From Lunularia cruciata (Eukaryota > Streptophyta > Marchantiopsida > Lunulariales > Lunulariaceae): a stretch of 64,000 nucleotides of DNA. Below are positions 30,852 to 43,776 of this stretch, piece after piece. Each line of letters begins with the position of its first letter. The first letter of the stretch is position 1. Position numbers and translations under genes: made by a program. The notes beneath the pieces are model-generated. The model had not been told where the DNA came from. It ran no database searches and worked only from the letters and a program-made list of their open reading frames with translations. Location: the NCBI GenBank assembly GCA_948567375.1, contig OX419755.1, positions 20,651,001 to 20,715,000 of the forward strand. Reading direction: 5' to 3'.

Positions 30852-33800
30852 AATCCCAATCCATTGGCCTCATCGCTGTACCCCGTAGTTCTACCGAATC
30901 CGCCAACGTACACGAGTCCGAACACGAGTTCCGAGTATCCTCCCCAGTCGTCGTAGGAGGAGTTCACCAGATCCAACTGCAACTGTTTTCATGTGCTCCA
31001 CGCATGGAATAGTAAACCATTTCTCTCCGGTACGCAGTTGTATTCCGAGTCACGTTCAAGAAGGTTAGAGAACCAACCAGCAGTATAGAGAATATTCCAA
31101 TTCGATGCCGGGAATATGGCAAGTTGGAGTTTTAAAACGATTTATCTACATGGTCTTTAAGAGTGAACTGTATCATTTACAATAGAAAATCTCGCTTAAA
31201 TTATTTTATTTTATAGATGTAAGTTGTAGTAATTATGGATAGTTTTTATGTTTGTAAATTTTAAGAAACCACGTAATAGATCACGACGAGAATAGATTTT
31301 GTATCAAGGATCAAAAATAGACACCACTGACATTCTAATGAAATTGAGTATTCATCTTATGGTTAAAGATTAGCTAGCAAGAATATGTGTTTCCATCCTA
31401 AGCTAATATAATGTTCTAGTTGAAAATTCATATACTAAACATATTACAAGCATCGGGGAGAAAGCTTATTTTAATTGTTAGAACTATGAAAATATGCTTG
31501 GCCGATATTCCCGTATAATATCTAGTATGTAAAAGCAAGGTAAACACCTAAATTTTTAATATGTTCTATATAAAACATTCAAGCCTCGAATAAATAAATT
31601 TTTATGCATTTTAGAAATATTTTAGATTCAAACATCTTATATTGTTTAAATTCTAAAAGGATTATATTACTACTTTGAAAACCACTTGATGTTAATAAAT
31701 TGATTTTATTCTGAAATATTCAATTATTAAATATCTATATTTAAATTATCATTGGTTCAATAATGATAATTTTTGAGTTGAATAAATAAATTATAAAGTC
31801 TTAAATTTACAATAAATACAAGAAGGAGGGGAAGACTTGTAAAAAATAATATTCATACTAATTTTAGATATTCATAAACACCCCGTAAATAAATATAATA
31901 AATTGATATAAGAGAATTAATTCAATTTAGTTCAAATCTTGAGAGATAACTAAATCAACAAATAGGCAATCTATCTTGATATTCTCAACCTTACTAATTA
32001 TAGTTCAGAGTTCATTCAACTCTTTTGTCCTATCAGCCAACGATGTTAAGGGTTCCTAAAATATATCTTTAGCTAAAACAGAAGTTTTAATTTTTATACA
32101 GGACAAGGTTATTTCCTACCACTTATTATAATCTTTCTAACATTTTATGGAAAATATTTTGTATAGTCTAGATAAATTATTTGAACCATATTCCAATCAT
32201 ATATACTACATTCATACTTAATCCTGAAAGAATATATAATAGATAACTTTCATCAACATAATTATCATTAACTATATTGTCTCTATAAAAAAGGAGTAAA
32301 TGACTAGGGTTTAAGGTATAGGGTTTTAATGACACCGAAATCTAGCTGACACATTGTAATTTCTATTTAACAAGTTCACCAGACTTAAAAACATTTAATT
32401 ATTATGTATAGAGTAATTACTCTTTGTATTTCACAAGTCTCCATCTCCAAAGATATATAATAAAAATAAGAATGAAGGTTAAAAAAATAGATTAATAGAT
32501 ATATCCAACCATATTCCTTTTCTACATTTCTTATTACTCCATCTCTTCTAAATTTAGAATGCATTCTTATGATTTTGATTTCATTCTAATTGAATTAGAG
32601 CAATTTCTAATATTTCCATAACCATTTTTAAATCAAATTAAAAATAAAATTTTAAAAAATCTATCAGCTTGTTTTATTTAATGATTTTTACTCCACAAAA
32701 TTTATTGGATAAATCTGAAAATTTTAGTCTAAATCTAAAATTTTTGTTAGCCTTGATCTTTGAAGATTATGGCTTTTGACTCCAAAATAAATAAATTTAG
32801 AAATGTTGTATTACCAAGAAGTTCTATATTTGAGCTCCATTTTCTAAGATATGTTAAACAATCCAAAGAGCTTATCAACTTGCTTACAACCTCTTGAACT
32901 AAATTTTAGATAAAAATGTCACACAAATATCAAAAATAAATATTGAAAGCATCTTATTATTTCTAGATTTAGAGTCCAAAATGATATAAACCTTAATCCC
33001 TAAACTTCAAATATTACTATTTTGAACTTTCAAATTATAAAATCAGATATGAAAGAGATGCAACCTCCAAATCTGGAGATAAAACTTGTGAAATCTATAA
33101 AATTATATTACATAAGTTAATGAATATGGACCTAGAACTTACCTGGTGTTTGGCATAACTCTTTTGATACATGTTACTTGGTGTCTAGTGTAGGACTTGA
33201 TGCTATCAAGCCTTTATATAATCCATTTAAGATGAAGGATTTCCTTATGATGATAAATCTGAGTATCTCAATAACATTCTCATCAACATCTAATTATTCA
33301 ATACGAAGATTGTCAACCACGTCATCAAAATAACAAACAATAATAATATGATTCTCATCATAGAAATCCAAGATTATAGTTTCAAAGAAAAAGTAATTGA
33401 AGGAGTAATGGAAATCAAAAAGATATAAGAGAAGATATTATGGATATTTTATAGATAAGTGATGAATCACAAGCTCATTGTCATAACATTATGGTTTCCA
33501 ATCTTCCAAGTTAAAATAAGAATCTAAAGAATATATATCACTTGCTTCCTCTTCCCATCAAAGAGAGATATTGGGAGTTATATGTTTCAACTTTGTCTTA
33601 AAATAAATATTAATCTTAAAAAAATAAATTTACAATATACCTATATTTGATGTGGCTTTTTTCTTAAAGTTACTAATTTGTTTGTTCTCAAGTTGAATAC
33701 AAAGAAATCTAGTTAAAAGACTATGGCTTATTGTGAATTATCTCTCCCGATTTAATCTATCCCAAAGATTCTAGTGAAGAAGATAAAATACAATAAAATT

Positions 33801-34726
33801 CTCAAAGTTCTTAGGAGTTTATTTCCACATACTTCACTTAAACACCTGCTTGGGACTTAGGACTTGTGCATTTCTTTGCTTCTTTGAATCATATATATAT
33901 ATATATATATAGAAGTCTTTGAGGCTAATTAAATGTATGTTTTAATTGATTACCTGTTATATAGCAATGGAGGAGTGTAAATAGCCAACCACAAAGGATC
34001 AGGAATCAGGAATCAAGAAGCTACCACTCAAAACTAATAAGTTATTGTTTGAGAATAAGTTTATACTTATAACCTTAGTATAAAGGTTGCATGCATACAA
34101 AATTTAGGGTCTAAAAGATTAAGGATATATTACAAGTTTGGAAATTGAGTGGTATATTAAAGTATTTTCTTGATGAATCATGTTTAGAGATTTCCAAGTA
34201 AACAAGTCAATTAATAAATTTTAACAACTAAAACTGTATAGATTAAAATTAAGTAGTATGAGGCTTGGATTAGTTTAGTATAGTAATATTGGATTCCAAA
34301 TTATGAAATCATAACCAATAAATAAAGTTAAGGTGTCTTTTAGTGCACACAATTCCAACCTTTGGACTTTATTTTCTGTATTTGTGGTCTTTTAGTTTAA
34401 TTCAAATCTAAAGAGCATTCCATTACCTCCTTAACCAGTTAAAATGAATATGCAATAGAAGTTGACCAAATCCAATAATAAATCTTTTGCATCTTGCAAT
34501 CTTGTAATAGATTTGGATTTCAAATTATTTCTAATTAGAAGTCATTTTTTTTATTTTTATAGTTTTATATATAAAATAAAAATAGAACATTTTTTTTAGA
34601 ATATAGGATTTTACATATAATTTTTATTTTCCATAACTCACCATTTAAGCTCTATTTACTATGCAAAACCCAAGAGCTTTTCAAAGAAACTACAAGCACA
34701 TAAAAGAGATGCTACTATTGCTCAAG
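30852..34726. other. AT-rich stretch without genes
   Basis: After about 250 bp of expansin 3' flank, the sequence becomes very AT-rich from roughly 31.1 to 34.7 kb, with an (AT)10 run at 33891-33911. No open frame above background was seen. It borders the left end of the copia element, and a similar AT-rich stretch starts at its right end (48.06 kb). This suggests that the copia element landed in an AT-rich block, which may itself be an old element. Confidence 0.6.
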
Positions 34727-34934
34727 GCTCACTGTCATATCCAAGCATACTAAGTAAGAACTCCCACACTCTCCAAGTCCACTCCAACCATGAACAAACA
34801 AATGAGCAACCTTCAACCAATGTGCCCCAAGGCATATATATGGTGGGTGTTGTGCCTACACAGAGTTACTCCATACTAAGGTTAGGCTAACCAGCTTATA
34901 GTGTAACCCTAAGGCATAAGACTAAACCCTACCA
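34727..34934 (-). repeat. 3' LTR of the copia element, truncated
   Basis: It matches 47852-48055 ('aaggctcac', 'ggtgggtgttgtgcctac', 'gtgtaaccctaaggcataag'). Homology stops at about 34727, leaving out the outer part of the LTR that the right copy retains. Either the end was deleted or it has diverged past recognition. Confidence 0.75.
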
Positions 34935-35123
34935 AACTCACCCTTGACTCTTGTCTTGGGGTTAGTAACCTTGCTAAACAATTGATCACTCCATGGGAGG
35001 TTTTAGACAAACGGTCAATGCTTGACCCCTCCTTTAAATAGGATAAACTAGAACTTATAACCGTAGCCCATATAGGGATAGAGTAACCAAAAAAGCTAAG
35101 GTCACCTCCAATGCTAACTCACG

Positions 35124-35839
35124 CTACTCATGCTCCACTTGCACAACCTGCAAGGTAGCATGATGCCTAGAGAAACTTTCTAAAGGTATGACTTTGGTAA
35201 AGGCATCAGCCGGGATGAGCTTACCATCATTCTTGACTAGCTCAAACGTTTTCTCAGACACATCTTGCCTAAGAAAGTGGTGTCTTATGCCTATGTGCTT
35301 AACCCTACTGTCCATCACCTGATTTTCAGCTAGGTGTAAAGCAATGTCAGAATGAAACATTACATTACCATGCAATAGCTCCATCTCTAAAACAAGTCTA
35401 TCCAACCAAATCACCTCCTTTGCTGCTTCTGTTGCTGCCACATACTCCACTTCTATAGTAGACTGTGCAACACACTCCTGCAAGGTACATCTCTAACTAA
35501 TGTACCCCCCACCAAGTGTGAATACATACCCTGTTGTTGCCTCCACTTACCCAGATCTTGTCCATAGTCAACATCTACATAGCCATCTAGTGATGCGGCA
35601 TTCATTGATCCTCAATCAAATAAGAACCCATAGTCTAGTGTACCTCTCAAATATTTGAAAATCCACTTAACTGCTTCCCAATGTGTCATTCTTGGATTCA
35701 ATATAAACCTGCTCACCTTATCCATTGCTAGGGCAAGATCAAGTCTAGTGCAAGTCATCAAGTACATGAAACTCCAAACATCCCTCTCATAAGGAATGGT
35801 AGCCATCAAACCCTTCTCCACAACATCTATAGGACAACT
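35124..35839 (-). pseudogene. Copia RT end and RNase H
   Basis: On the minus strand, the end of RT reads VWSFMYLMTCTRLDLALAMD and HWEAVKWIFKYLRGT. RNase H follows as VAQSTIEVEYVAATEAAKE and RVKHIGIRHHFLR, which is the usual copia ending. A stop and a gap separate the two parts (about 35484-35611). The upstream side ends abruptly at the gypsy LTR and resumes at 42404. Confidence 0.88.
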
Positions 35840-36605
35840 GTTATCCTCCAAGGATATGAGATCTAAGAAGAAACACACCATGAGAAACACACGACTTCAC
35901 ACTCAAACCTCAGATGCTCCAAAGGAGCACCTTCTCTTTATTATATAGACAAAGAGGGTCTCCTCCAAGGAAGCTCCACCCTAGGATTAGGCACACTGAT
36001 AGGTGACATGTCAGCAAGCTCCACCCTTGGATTACTTACTTGGATGGGTGACATGTTGGTCTTGGTCCTATCTGGTTGGTCAAACAAGCTTTGAACAAAG
36101 GGAATCTTTTAGGGAATCTTCATATAAGAATCTCAGAATCACGTGGGTGAGATACCGTTGGAAAGCTCTTGATAAGACAAAGCAAGGGGAGGGAAGGCCA
36201 GCCTTTTCTCCATTTTCTTGAAGGGTGAGTGGAAAATGTGCATATTTTTGAGTCCTAATTCATCCGTTTAGGTCTCCAAAATTGCCTTCAAAGATTTCAG
36301 GCATATTTTGGTTCCTACTCTATTAGTAGAAGTCCCCTTTTGGTGATACCTCTTTCTGTTCTATTCAGTCTATCATGTGTAATATCATTCCGGATATTAC
36401 CAAACCAATTCTCACCTTTAAATCATATGTCTAGCTATTGGTTCTAAGGTTTTCAAGTCTATTTTGGTTTCTACCCTATTCGTAGAAGTACTCTTTTGCT
36501 GATATTTTCTATCTGATATATTTTTTCCATCATGTTTAACATCATTCCAGATGTTACCAAACCAAATGTCACATCTAGATCATATGGCTAGCTCTTGGTA
36601 TTACA
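35840..36605 (-). repeat. 3' LTR of the nested gypsy element
   Basis: It starts TGTTATCCTCCAAGGATATGAG and ends CTCTTGGTATTACA on the + strand (766 bp). It is closely similar to 41626-42398, with scattered substitutions and small indels. Confidence 0.92.
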
Positions 36606-36939
36606 AACCTCCCTCCTTTTAAGACGCAACGTCCTTGTTGTGCAATTGTTGCTCAAATGCTTGCACCAACACCGGTGCATGTGTCAAATGGGCAGCGGGC
36701 TCCCATGATGTTTCATAGATGTGGTAACCTTTCCACTATACTAGATAGTCCACCCGCGGATGGTGAGTACCACACATGCATTTTTGGAGAATACGCTCCA
36801 CTTTATATTCCTTTGTGCCATCAATGAGTGTTGGACAAGGTCAAATGTCTTATGCGGAATGACAAGAGCCCGATTAGGTAGTATATTTGCATACTAGGAA
36901 AACATGGAACACTAGATGGATGTGTGGTGGTAGCTCAAG

Positions 36940-37720
36940 GTGATAGGCCATAGCGCCAACTCAACGAAGAATAGAAAAATGCCCAATAAAATGGGGTCTG
37001 AAATTACAAGGGCCTATGAGTGTGAGGTTGGTTGTAGACAACCACACTTGATTCCTAACCTTGAACTCCATGTGCCTATGGTGTGCATCAGCATATTGCT
37101 TTTGTCGATTTTGTGCAATCTGCAATATGTGCTTGGCGCACTCCACACCCTATTGGATTCTAGAAACAAATGTGTTGACTGCATCAACTTTGGTAGCCAC
37201 CGGACGGATCTTCATCAAGCTAGAAGGTGTGAAGGGATGCTCACCATACATGAGGAAGAACGGACTGCATGGGTAGATGCATTCACCAAATTATTGTAAG
37301 CAAATTCTACCAATGTGAGTACGGTGCCCCACCTCTCTTGCTCCTCTAAGGTGAAGCCACGTAGCATGTCTTCAATAGTGCGATTAGCCCACTCTATTTG
37401 TCCATTTGTTTGTGGGTGGTAAGCTGTGGACATGGCCAACTTGGTTTTGAAGAAACCAAAGAGTGTTTGCCAAAATAGATTGGTGAATTGAGTACCTCTA
37501 TCGGTGATGAGTACTCAAGACAAGCCATGGTGAGAGAAGACTGCATCTAAGTATAATTGAGCTAGTTGTAGAGTGGTAACATCCTTCGTGGTTGGGCGTA
37601 CATGAATTATTTTGTTGAGCCGGTTCACAAAGACCACTATGGAGTCAAACCTTGAGGTCGTCTTGAGTAATTCACTCACAGGATCCATACTCACCTACTC
37701 CCAACATTTTGTAGGAGTGG
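36940..37720 (-). pseudogene. Integrase remains of the nested gypsy element
   Basis: Minus-strand frames show the end of the catalytic core (STAYHPQTNGQIEWANRTIED, with the Glu that closes the DDE triad, though the neighbouring text is changed). Further on comes the C-terminal KHILQIAQNRQKQYADAHHR, GPCNFRPHFIGHFSILR stretch. Stops lie between the parts, and the N-terminal zinc finger region (about 37.7-37.9 kb) is only faintly readable. Confidence 0.85.
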
Positions 37721-38048
37721 AGAGAGGTTGAAGGAGCACTATAGGAGCTTGATTAGAAGCTTTGTTCTGTTGACAAAGTAGATAGCTATGCACGTAGTCC
37801 ATCACATTGTTGCTCATCTTGGGCCAATAATAATGGTGTTGGACTACATCCAAGGTCTTGTCCACTCCGACATGACCTACAATGACAAAATCATGACATT
37901 CTGCTAGAATAATGGTGTATAATTCTAGGACATTTAGGATCCATAATCTGCCATCACAAAAGGTGAGTCATTGGGTTTTGGTTATGCCCTTGTATGATTG
38001 CGCTCCTACACTCTATGGATCAGTTTTTGTAGCAGCCAAAATCTTTGG

Positions 38049-39454
38049 CTAGAATTCAGGGTTAATCTTAACCTCTACCACTAAATTTTTTACCATCAAC
38101 ATGCGGGTGAATGCATCTACAAGTTGCTTCTTACCTTCCATGTAGGTGATTGTCATGTTGAAGCATTGTTGCCGCTCTACCCATTGAATCTGCCGACAAG
38201 ATAGATCTTTTTGCATCTTGAGGTAAACTAGAGATTTATGGTCTATTTTCACTACAAATGCATTCTTGCCCAAATAGTGCTTCCAATGCTTGGTTGCAAG
38301 GACAATGGCCAACTCTTCTTGTTTGGTGGTGTGATAGTTGTGCTGTGCTGGTAATAACTTTTGAGAGAAATATACAATTGGATGTCATTTGTCATGCAAC
38401 TCTTGTTGTAGGATTGCTCCTATTGCTATGCTGATGCATCTATAGCCAACTTGATTGGACGTTTTGGGTCATACCACTTCAAGATTGGTGCATGTAGCAA
38501 GGCGACTTTCAATTATTAGAAGGCCAACTCTTGTGTGGTTCTCCACATCCACTTCTTCCCCTTGCCAAATAGTGATGTTAAAGGTTGTGCAACCTTGGAG
38601 AAATCCTTGACAAATTGATGACAGAATCCTATCAATCTCAAGAAGCTCTTGAGTTAAGTTTGATCTTCCAGGGCATGCCATTTTTGAATTACCTCTATTT
38701 TATCTATCAATACCTGAATACCTTCTGCACTTACTCAATGCCCTAAGTAGTCTATTTCAGACTTGCCAAACTTGCACTTTGAGAGTTTGGCATACAATCA
38801 ATTTTGTCTTAGAATCTAGAGGGCTTCTCGTAGATGCTATTTGTGTTATGTCATTGTGCTATTATGTACTAAGATCTCAACCACAAAGACAATAAAAGAC
38901 TTATCCAAATATGGAGAAAATATATCATTCATTAGATTCATGAAAGTGGCCGGTGTATTGGTGAGATCAAAAGGCATCACGAGATACTCAAAGTGACCAT
39001 ACCTAGTTCAAAAGTCAATTTTGTACACATCATCCTCTACAATTTGGATTTGATTGTTATTGCTCTGCAAGTCCAATTTGGTGAAGTGTCTTGCTCCATT
39101 GAGTTGATCAAACAGGTCATTCATGTAAGGTAAGGGGTATTTGTTCTTCACTATTTGCTGATTGAGATCTCGATAGTTGATGCACATGCGCATTGTATTG
39201 TCCTTCTTCTTCACAAACAAGATGGGAGTCCCATATAGTGATATGTTGGGTTGGATGAACCCTTTTTGCAACATATCCTCAATTTGATTCTTATACTCCT
39301 CCAATTCATGAGGTGATAGGCGATATGGGGCCTTACAAGGAGGTGTCTTCCCAAAGAGTGTTTCAATTTTATGATCTACTCTCCTTTTTGGTGGTAATCC
39401 TACAGATAGATCATAGGGAAAGACATCTTGAAACTCATTTACCACATACTTCAA
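38049..39454 (-). pseudogene. RT and RNase H remains of the nested gypsy element
   Basis: RT starts with FQDVFPYDLSVGLPPKR and continues with APYRLSPHELEEYKNQI, LFVKKKDNTMRMCINYRDLN and KLDLQSNNNQI (39008-39454). Downstream, the place of the catalytic YxDD box (about 38868-38895) reads FVVEIL, so both active-site Asp are lost. RNase H text is seen at 38049-38312 (ATKHWKHYLG, IDHKSLVYL, MEGKKQLVDAFTR). Several stops and shifts lie between these parts. Confidence 0.88.
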
Positions 39455-39844
39455 AATTTCTCAAGAATTTGTCCATCAAGTTGTGCACTTTGGACTTCTG
39501 TTATTAGACCCATGAAACATCTATCGGTCTTATAGATAGTTGTTGTCCCTATGACATAAAGAGGCAATTCTTGCCTATGTGATTTTCTTTAACCCCATTG
39601 ATTGATCCTTTGTGGGTTCTCATTGTTTTCTTCCTCCAATCTACCATAGGGTTGTAATGCTCCATCCATGGCATGCCTAAGATTGCATCATAACGAGCTA
39701 ATTGCATCACTTGCCACTCAATTGCTTCTTGATATTCTCCTATAGGGAGTTTTATCTATCTAGGTAATGATTCAATCCTCTCTGTTTGCCCGTTAGGTAG
39801 CTCTACTTCTTCGCTCTCATCTCTCTCAAGATCCATTCCCAACC

Positions 39845-40969
39845 TTATTGCAATAGAGAGACAAGAAATTCTTTGTTGCTCCTGGATCTATTAATACTCT
39901 CACTTGATTGCCTTCTAGGACTCCATTCACAACAATCAATTGTAAGGTTGCCTTCCGGGACCTTTGTGCTCTCATCTTCTTCCTTCCCTTGCTTTTTTGC
40001 TTCCTTATTGAGCCAATAAGGCCACAAGGTACATTTATTGGTGATCTTTATTTTTTGAAGTGATTTCTACCTCCTCCTCTTTAGTACGTCTCTCCATGTT
40101 GTTCAAAGATCACTTGTATGAAGGTCAAGGGCCTTTGGGGAGATGAGCACAACAATTGGTAGATATGTGCCCAATACGGGCACAATTGTAACAACGGTGT
40201 TGTTCTCCTCGTGGGACTCCATCTCTCCATTCTTCTACAGTCCCCACTCTCCTTGAAGTGGTCTTGCTCCTTGATCTTGAAACCAAAGGTTGCCCTGTTC
40301 CATCGGTACTGGTCCACCCATGTGTGCCATTTCTGCCCAATAATATTGAGGTGGAACTCTACCTTCACCTCCACCCAATGCCCTTGCTATTCTCTGTGCA
40401 CAAGCAATGGCTTCAAATATTGTGCGAGGATTTTGAACCATGACTTCTTGGCAGATTTGCTCTTTCAACCCTTGTTTGAAATTGTCGAGAGCCTCTGCTA
40501 AATTCATGTTGGTTAATGCGACTTGTAGATCCAAAAATGCATCCACATACTCTTGTATGTTGTTCTTCTGTTTCAATCTCCATAGTCGGATCTAGGCCAT
40601 TTGCACTGAGTCCACCAAACGGAAATTCTTCAAAAATCCTTCTTGCATTGTTGTCCACGAGATCTCTCCTCTCTGTGCCAACATGGATTGTTCCCAAGCA
40701 TCAGACCATGTGAGGGCTTTATTGGTCAAGTCCCCACATGCAAACAAGCATGCAACATGCTTAGTGATCTCTGTTGAGAACAATCGGAAATATCGATTCA
40801 TTTGTGAGATCCAATTCTTCACTACTCCCATTGTATGTTGCCCCTTGTAAGGCTCAATGTTGCATGTCTTCTCCATCCGGAATAGCAATGTGGCTTCATC
40901 ATTGATTGGGCTCGTAGGCATGGGTGCCTCTCCAAGTACTTTGATTGCAGGTAATGCCTCCATGGTCAT
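39845..40969 (-). pseudogene. gag and protease remains of the nested gypsy element
   Basis: Gag starts near 40969 on the minus strand (MTMEALPAIKVLGEAPMP), followed by a capsid-like segment with WISQMNRYF and ALTWSDAWEQ. A TAG at about 40592-40594 interrupts one continuous frame (40235-40969). A CX2CX4HX4C zinc knuckle, CYNCARIGHISTNC, lies at about 40150-40195 in a shifted frame. Protease text with a D-P-G-A-T variant of the active site is found near 39880-39930. Confidence 0.82.
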
Positions 40970-41612
40970 CTTAATCTCTCAAAATTTATTCAATATCCCC
41001 TACATTCCTTGCACCAACTTCTACAACTACGGATCCATGGTTCCTGCAACACTCAATTGTTATTGTCTACTTCAATAGAGAGTTAAAATGATCACTCTTG
41101 AGGGCGCACAAACTATCAAAACTCCCATTTGGACCTCCAAAGCTACCACTTGTTGATAATATTCCTTGCCAAAATTCTTGACCACAAAATCTCTAAACAT
41201 CACTTTTGGTCTCACTACATAACAAATTTCTAATTGAGTGTTAAAAGGGAAAGGATTTGGGACATTCAAATGCATCACAACAAAATTTAGATTGTCAAAT
41301 CCCACTCTCTATTGTAAATCACTACAAGTAGAATCATTGGGTTTGGCAAATTCATCACTATATCTATGAACTCCGCTCTGAAGTGAAAAACTAGATACAC
41401 TCTCACTTGCTCACGCTGAATGTACATAATCTTGATGTAGAATGGATTCAAGAATAGAAAGCGAGGTGCTAAATATTGTCCTCTCAGAGCTTCCATTCCA
41501 TCCTCCCTATAGCACTCCTAATCTACCAAGATGTCTCTCCTCAAAATTACTCAGTCTTAGTAGCCCATGTTCTTCCAAGAGGGGTGATCCGCTCTCTTGG
41601 ATGATAACACCT

Positions 41613-41624
41613 GCTTTGATACCA
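41613..41624 (-). other. Primer binding site of the nested gypsy element
   Basis: The minus strand reads TGGTATCAAAGC, one base off the common tRNA-iMet-complementary TGGTATCAGAGC. It sits one nucleotide inside the 5' LTR end. Confidence 0.85.
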
Positions 41625-41625
41625 T

Positions 41626-42398
41626 TGTAATCCTCCAAGGATATAAGATCTGAGAAGAAACACACCATGAGAAACATATGCCTTCACACTCAAACCTCCG
41701 ATGCCCCAAAGGAGCACCCTCTCTTTATTATATAGACAAAGAGGATCTCATCCAAGGAAGCTCCGCCTTAGGATTAGACACATTGATAGGTGACATGCCA
41801 CAAAGCTCCACCCTTGGATTATTTACTTGGATGAGTGACATGTTGGTCCTGGTCTTATCTGGTTGGTCAAACAAGCTTTGATGAGAGGGAATCTTTTAGG
41901 GAATCTTCATATAGGTATCTCAAAATTACGTGGGTGAAGTACCGTTGGAAAGCTCTCAATGAGACAAAGTAGGGGTGGAGGGAAGGCCAACCTTTCCTCC
42001 ATTTGCTAGGGGGAGAAGGGGGGGGGGGAGTGTGCACATTTTTGAGGCCTAATTCATCCGTTTAGGCTTCCAAAATTGCCTTTAAAGATTTTAGGCATAT
42101 TTTGGTTCCTACTCTATTAGCAGAAGTCCCCTTTTTGTGATATCTCTTTTTGATCTATTTAGTCCATCATGTGTAATATACTTCCAGATGTGACCAAACC
42201 AATTCTCACCTTTAAATCATATGTCTAGCTATTGGTTCTAAGGTTTTCAAATCTATTTTGGTTTTTACCTTATTAGTAGAAGTACCCTTTTGGTGATACT
42301 TCTATTTGATCTATCTTGACCATCATGTATAACATCATTCCAGATGTTACCAAACTGAATTTCACATTTAGATCATATGGCTAGCTCTTGGTATTACA
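41626..42398 (-). repeat. 5' LTR of the nested gypsy element
   Basis: 773 bp, TGTAATCC...TTACA on the + strand, a pair with 35840-36605. It contains an insertion-prone G run near 42010-42025. Confidence 0.92.
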
Positions 42399-42403
42399 AC
42401 AAC

Positions 42404-43090
42404 ATGCCATTGAAAGCTTGAAATGAGGAGCTAGAGTACTTATTGGTTTACAGTTCTCCATGTTGTACCTAGCAAGTACCTTCCTAGAATACTTACCCTA
42501 CATCAAACAAAAATGACCAGTGCCCAAGTTCTGGATCTCCATGCCTAATATCCTTGTGGCCAACCCTAGATCCTTCATCCTAAACTCCAAACTCAAGAGC
42601 ATCTTGAGCTTGTTCACCTCAGCTCTATCCTTGGTGGCTATCAACATGTCATCCACACAGAGCACAAGAATAATAAAACCAAAGGTCTTAGTACTCACTG
42701 ATTTCATGTACACACAAGGATCAAACAAACTCCTATCAAAATCCTAAGCATGCATTAACTCATCAAACCTATTGTTCTATTGGCTAGGTGCTTGCTTCAA
42801 TCCATACAAAGACTTCAATAGTTTGCATACCTTGTCCTCTTGGGCTTTCTTCACAAACCCCATGGGTTTTCTCATGAAGATCCTCTCATCTAAGGTGCCA
42901 TAGAGAAACGTTGTGACAATATCCATTTGATCTAAGGTGAGACCAAATAATGCAACAAGCATACACAATAGATATATTGTAGAATACTTTGCAATAGGAG
43001 AAAAGACCCTATTGTAGTCCACCCCCTTCTCTTGAGGGAACCTCTTGGCTACCCACCTAGCCTTGTAGATCTAGATCCCCCCTTAGGACA
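42404..43090 (-). pseudogene. Copia RT, main part
   Basis: On the minus strand: [56 protein letters not shown] and LYGLKQAP, then FDPCVYMK and the catalytic box read as LCVDDMLIA (Cys replaces the usual Tyr of YVDD), then FRMKDLGLATRILGMEI. A stop after [10 protein letters not shown] separates the halves. The last residues before 42404 (KLSMAC) join to 35834 across the gypsy insert. Confidence 0.9.
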
Positions 43091-43776
43091 CTCCTTCAAC
43101 TTGTAGATCCACTTGCAATCTATCACTTGTTGATCCTTAGGTACCCTAACTAGTTTCTAAGTCTTGTTATCCCTCATGGATTGCATCTCCGTCTCCACAA
43201 AACCAAACTGCTCATCCTTCTCACTAGAAGAACATGCTTCCTTGTAGGACAAAGGTTCACCTTCTTCCAAGACCAAAGCATGAGCATCATCTCTAAAAGT
43301 CAAGTCATCGTCCAACAACTTAGTTGAATGAGTCCATGTACCATATATGTTTGGAGCTCAACTAGCACTCCCTAATGACCTCCTTGATAAACTGTCTGCT
43401 TGATATCCATATGTAGGTTCAATGTGAGGCTGACCTAGCACATCTTGTTGCTCACCAACAACTACTTGCTCCACTTGTTCTTGCTATGCTATAAGATGAC
43501 CTCCTTCCTTCTCATCACTTAAGTGATCAGTCTCCCCCTCAACTAGATCCAGGGTGGGAGACTTATTTTTGTCAATGTAGGGAGCCTAATATTCTCCTCC
43601 TCCTTAGATGATCTGGATTCATTAAAGAATACATCCTCATTGACAACAACCTTACACGATATTGGATCCCATAGCCTATAAGACTTCACTCCACTTTCAT
43701 AGCCAAGAAAAACACATTTTTTTAACTTAGCATCTAACTTGGACCAATTATCCTTAGGTGTGAGTGAATATGCATC

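Larger units (their letters stand above)
35840..42398 (-). mobile_element. Ty3/gypsy retrotransposon, minus strand, nested in the copia RT
   Basis: LTRs at 35840-36605 and 41626-42398 both begin TG and end CA. A perfect 5-bp duplication, ACAAC, flanks the element (35835-35839 and 42399-42403). An iMet-type primer site lies at 41613-41624. Minus-strand order is gag, zinc knuckle, protease, RT, RNase H, integrase, the standard gypsy order. All domains have stops or frameshifts, and the RT catalytic box is damaged. No extra domain of the kind seen in the 6-16 kb element is present. Confidence 0.93.

Noticed and set aside
34927-35123. A separate gene in the spacer between copia LTR and RNase H
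   Set aside because: Position and composition fit the copia 3' untranslated end; no frame is open for more than a few dozen codons.
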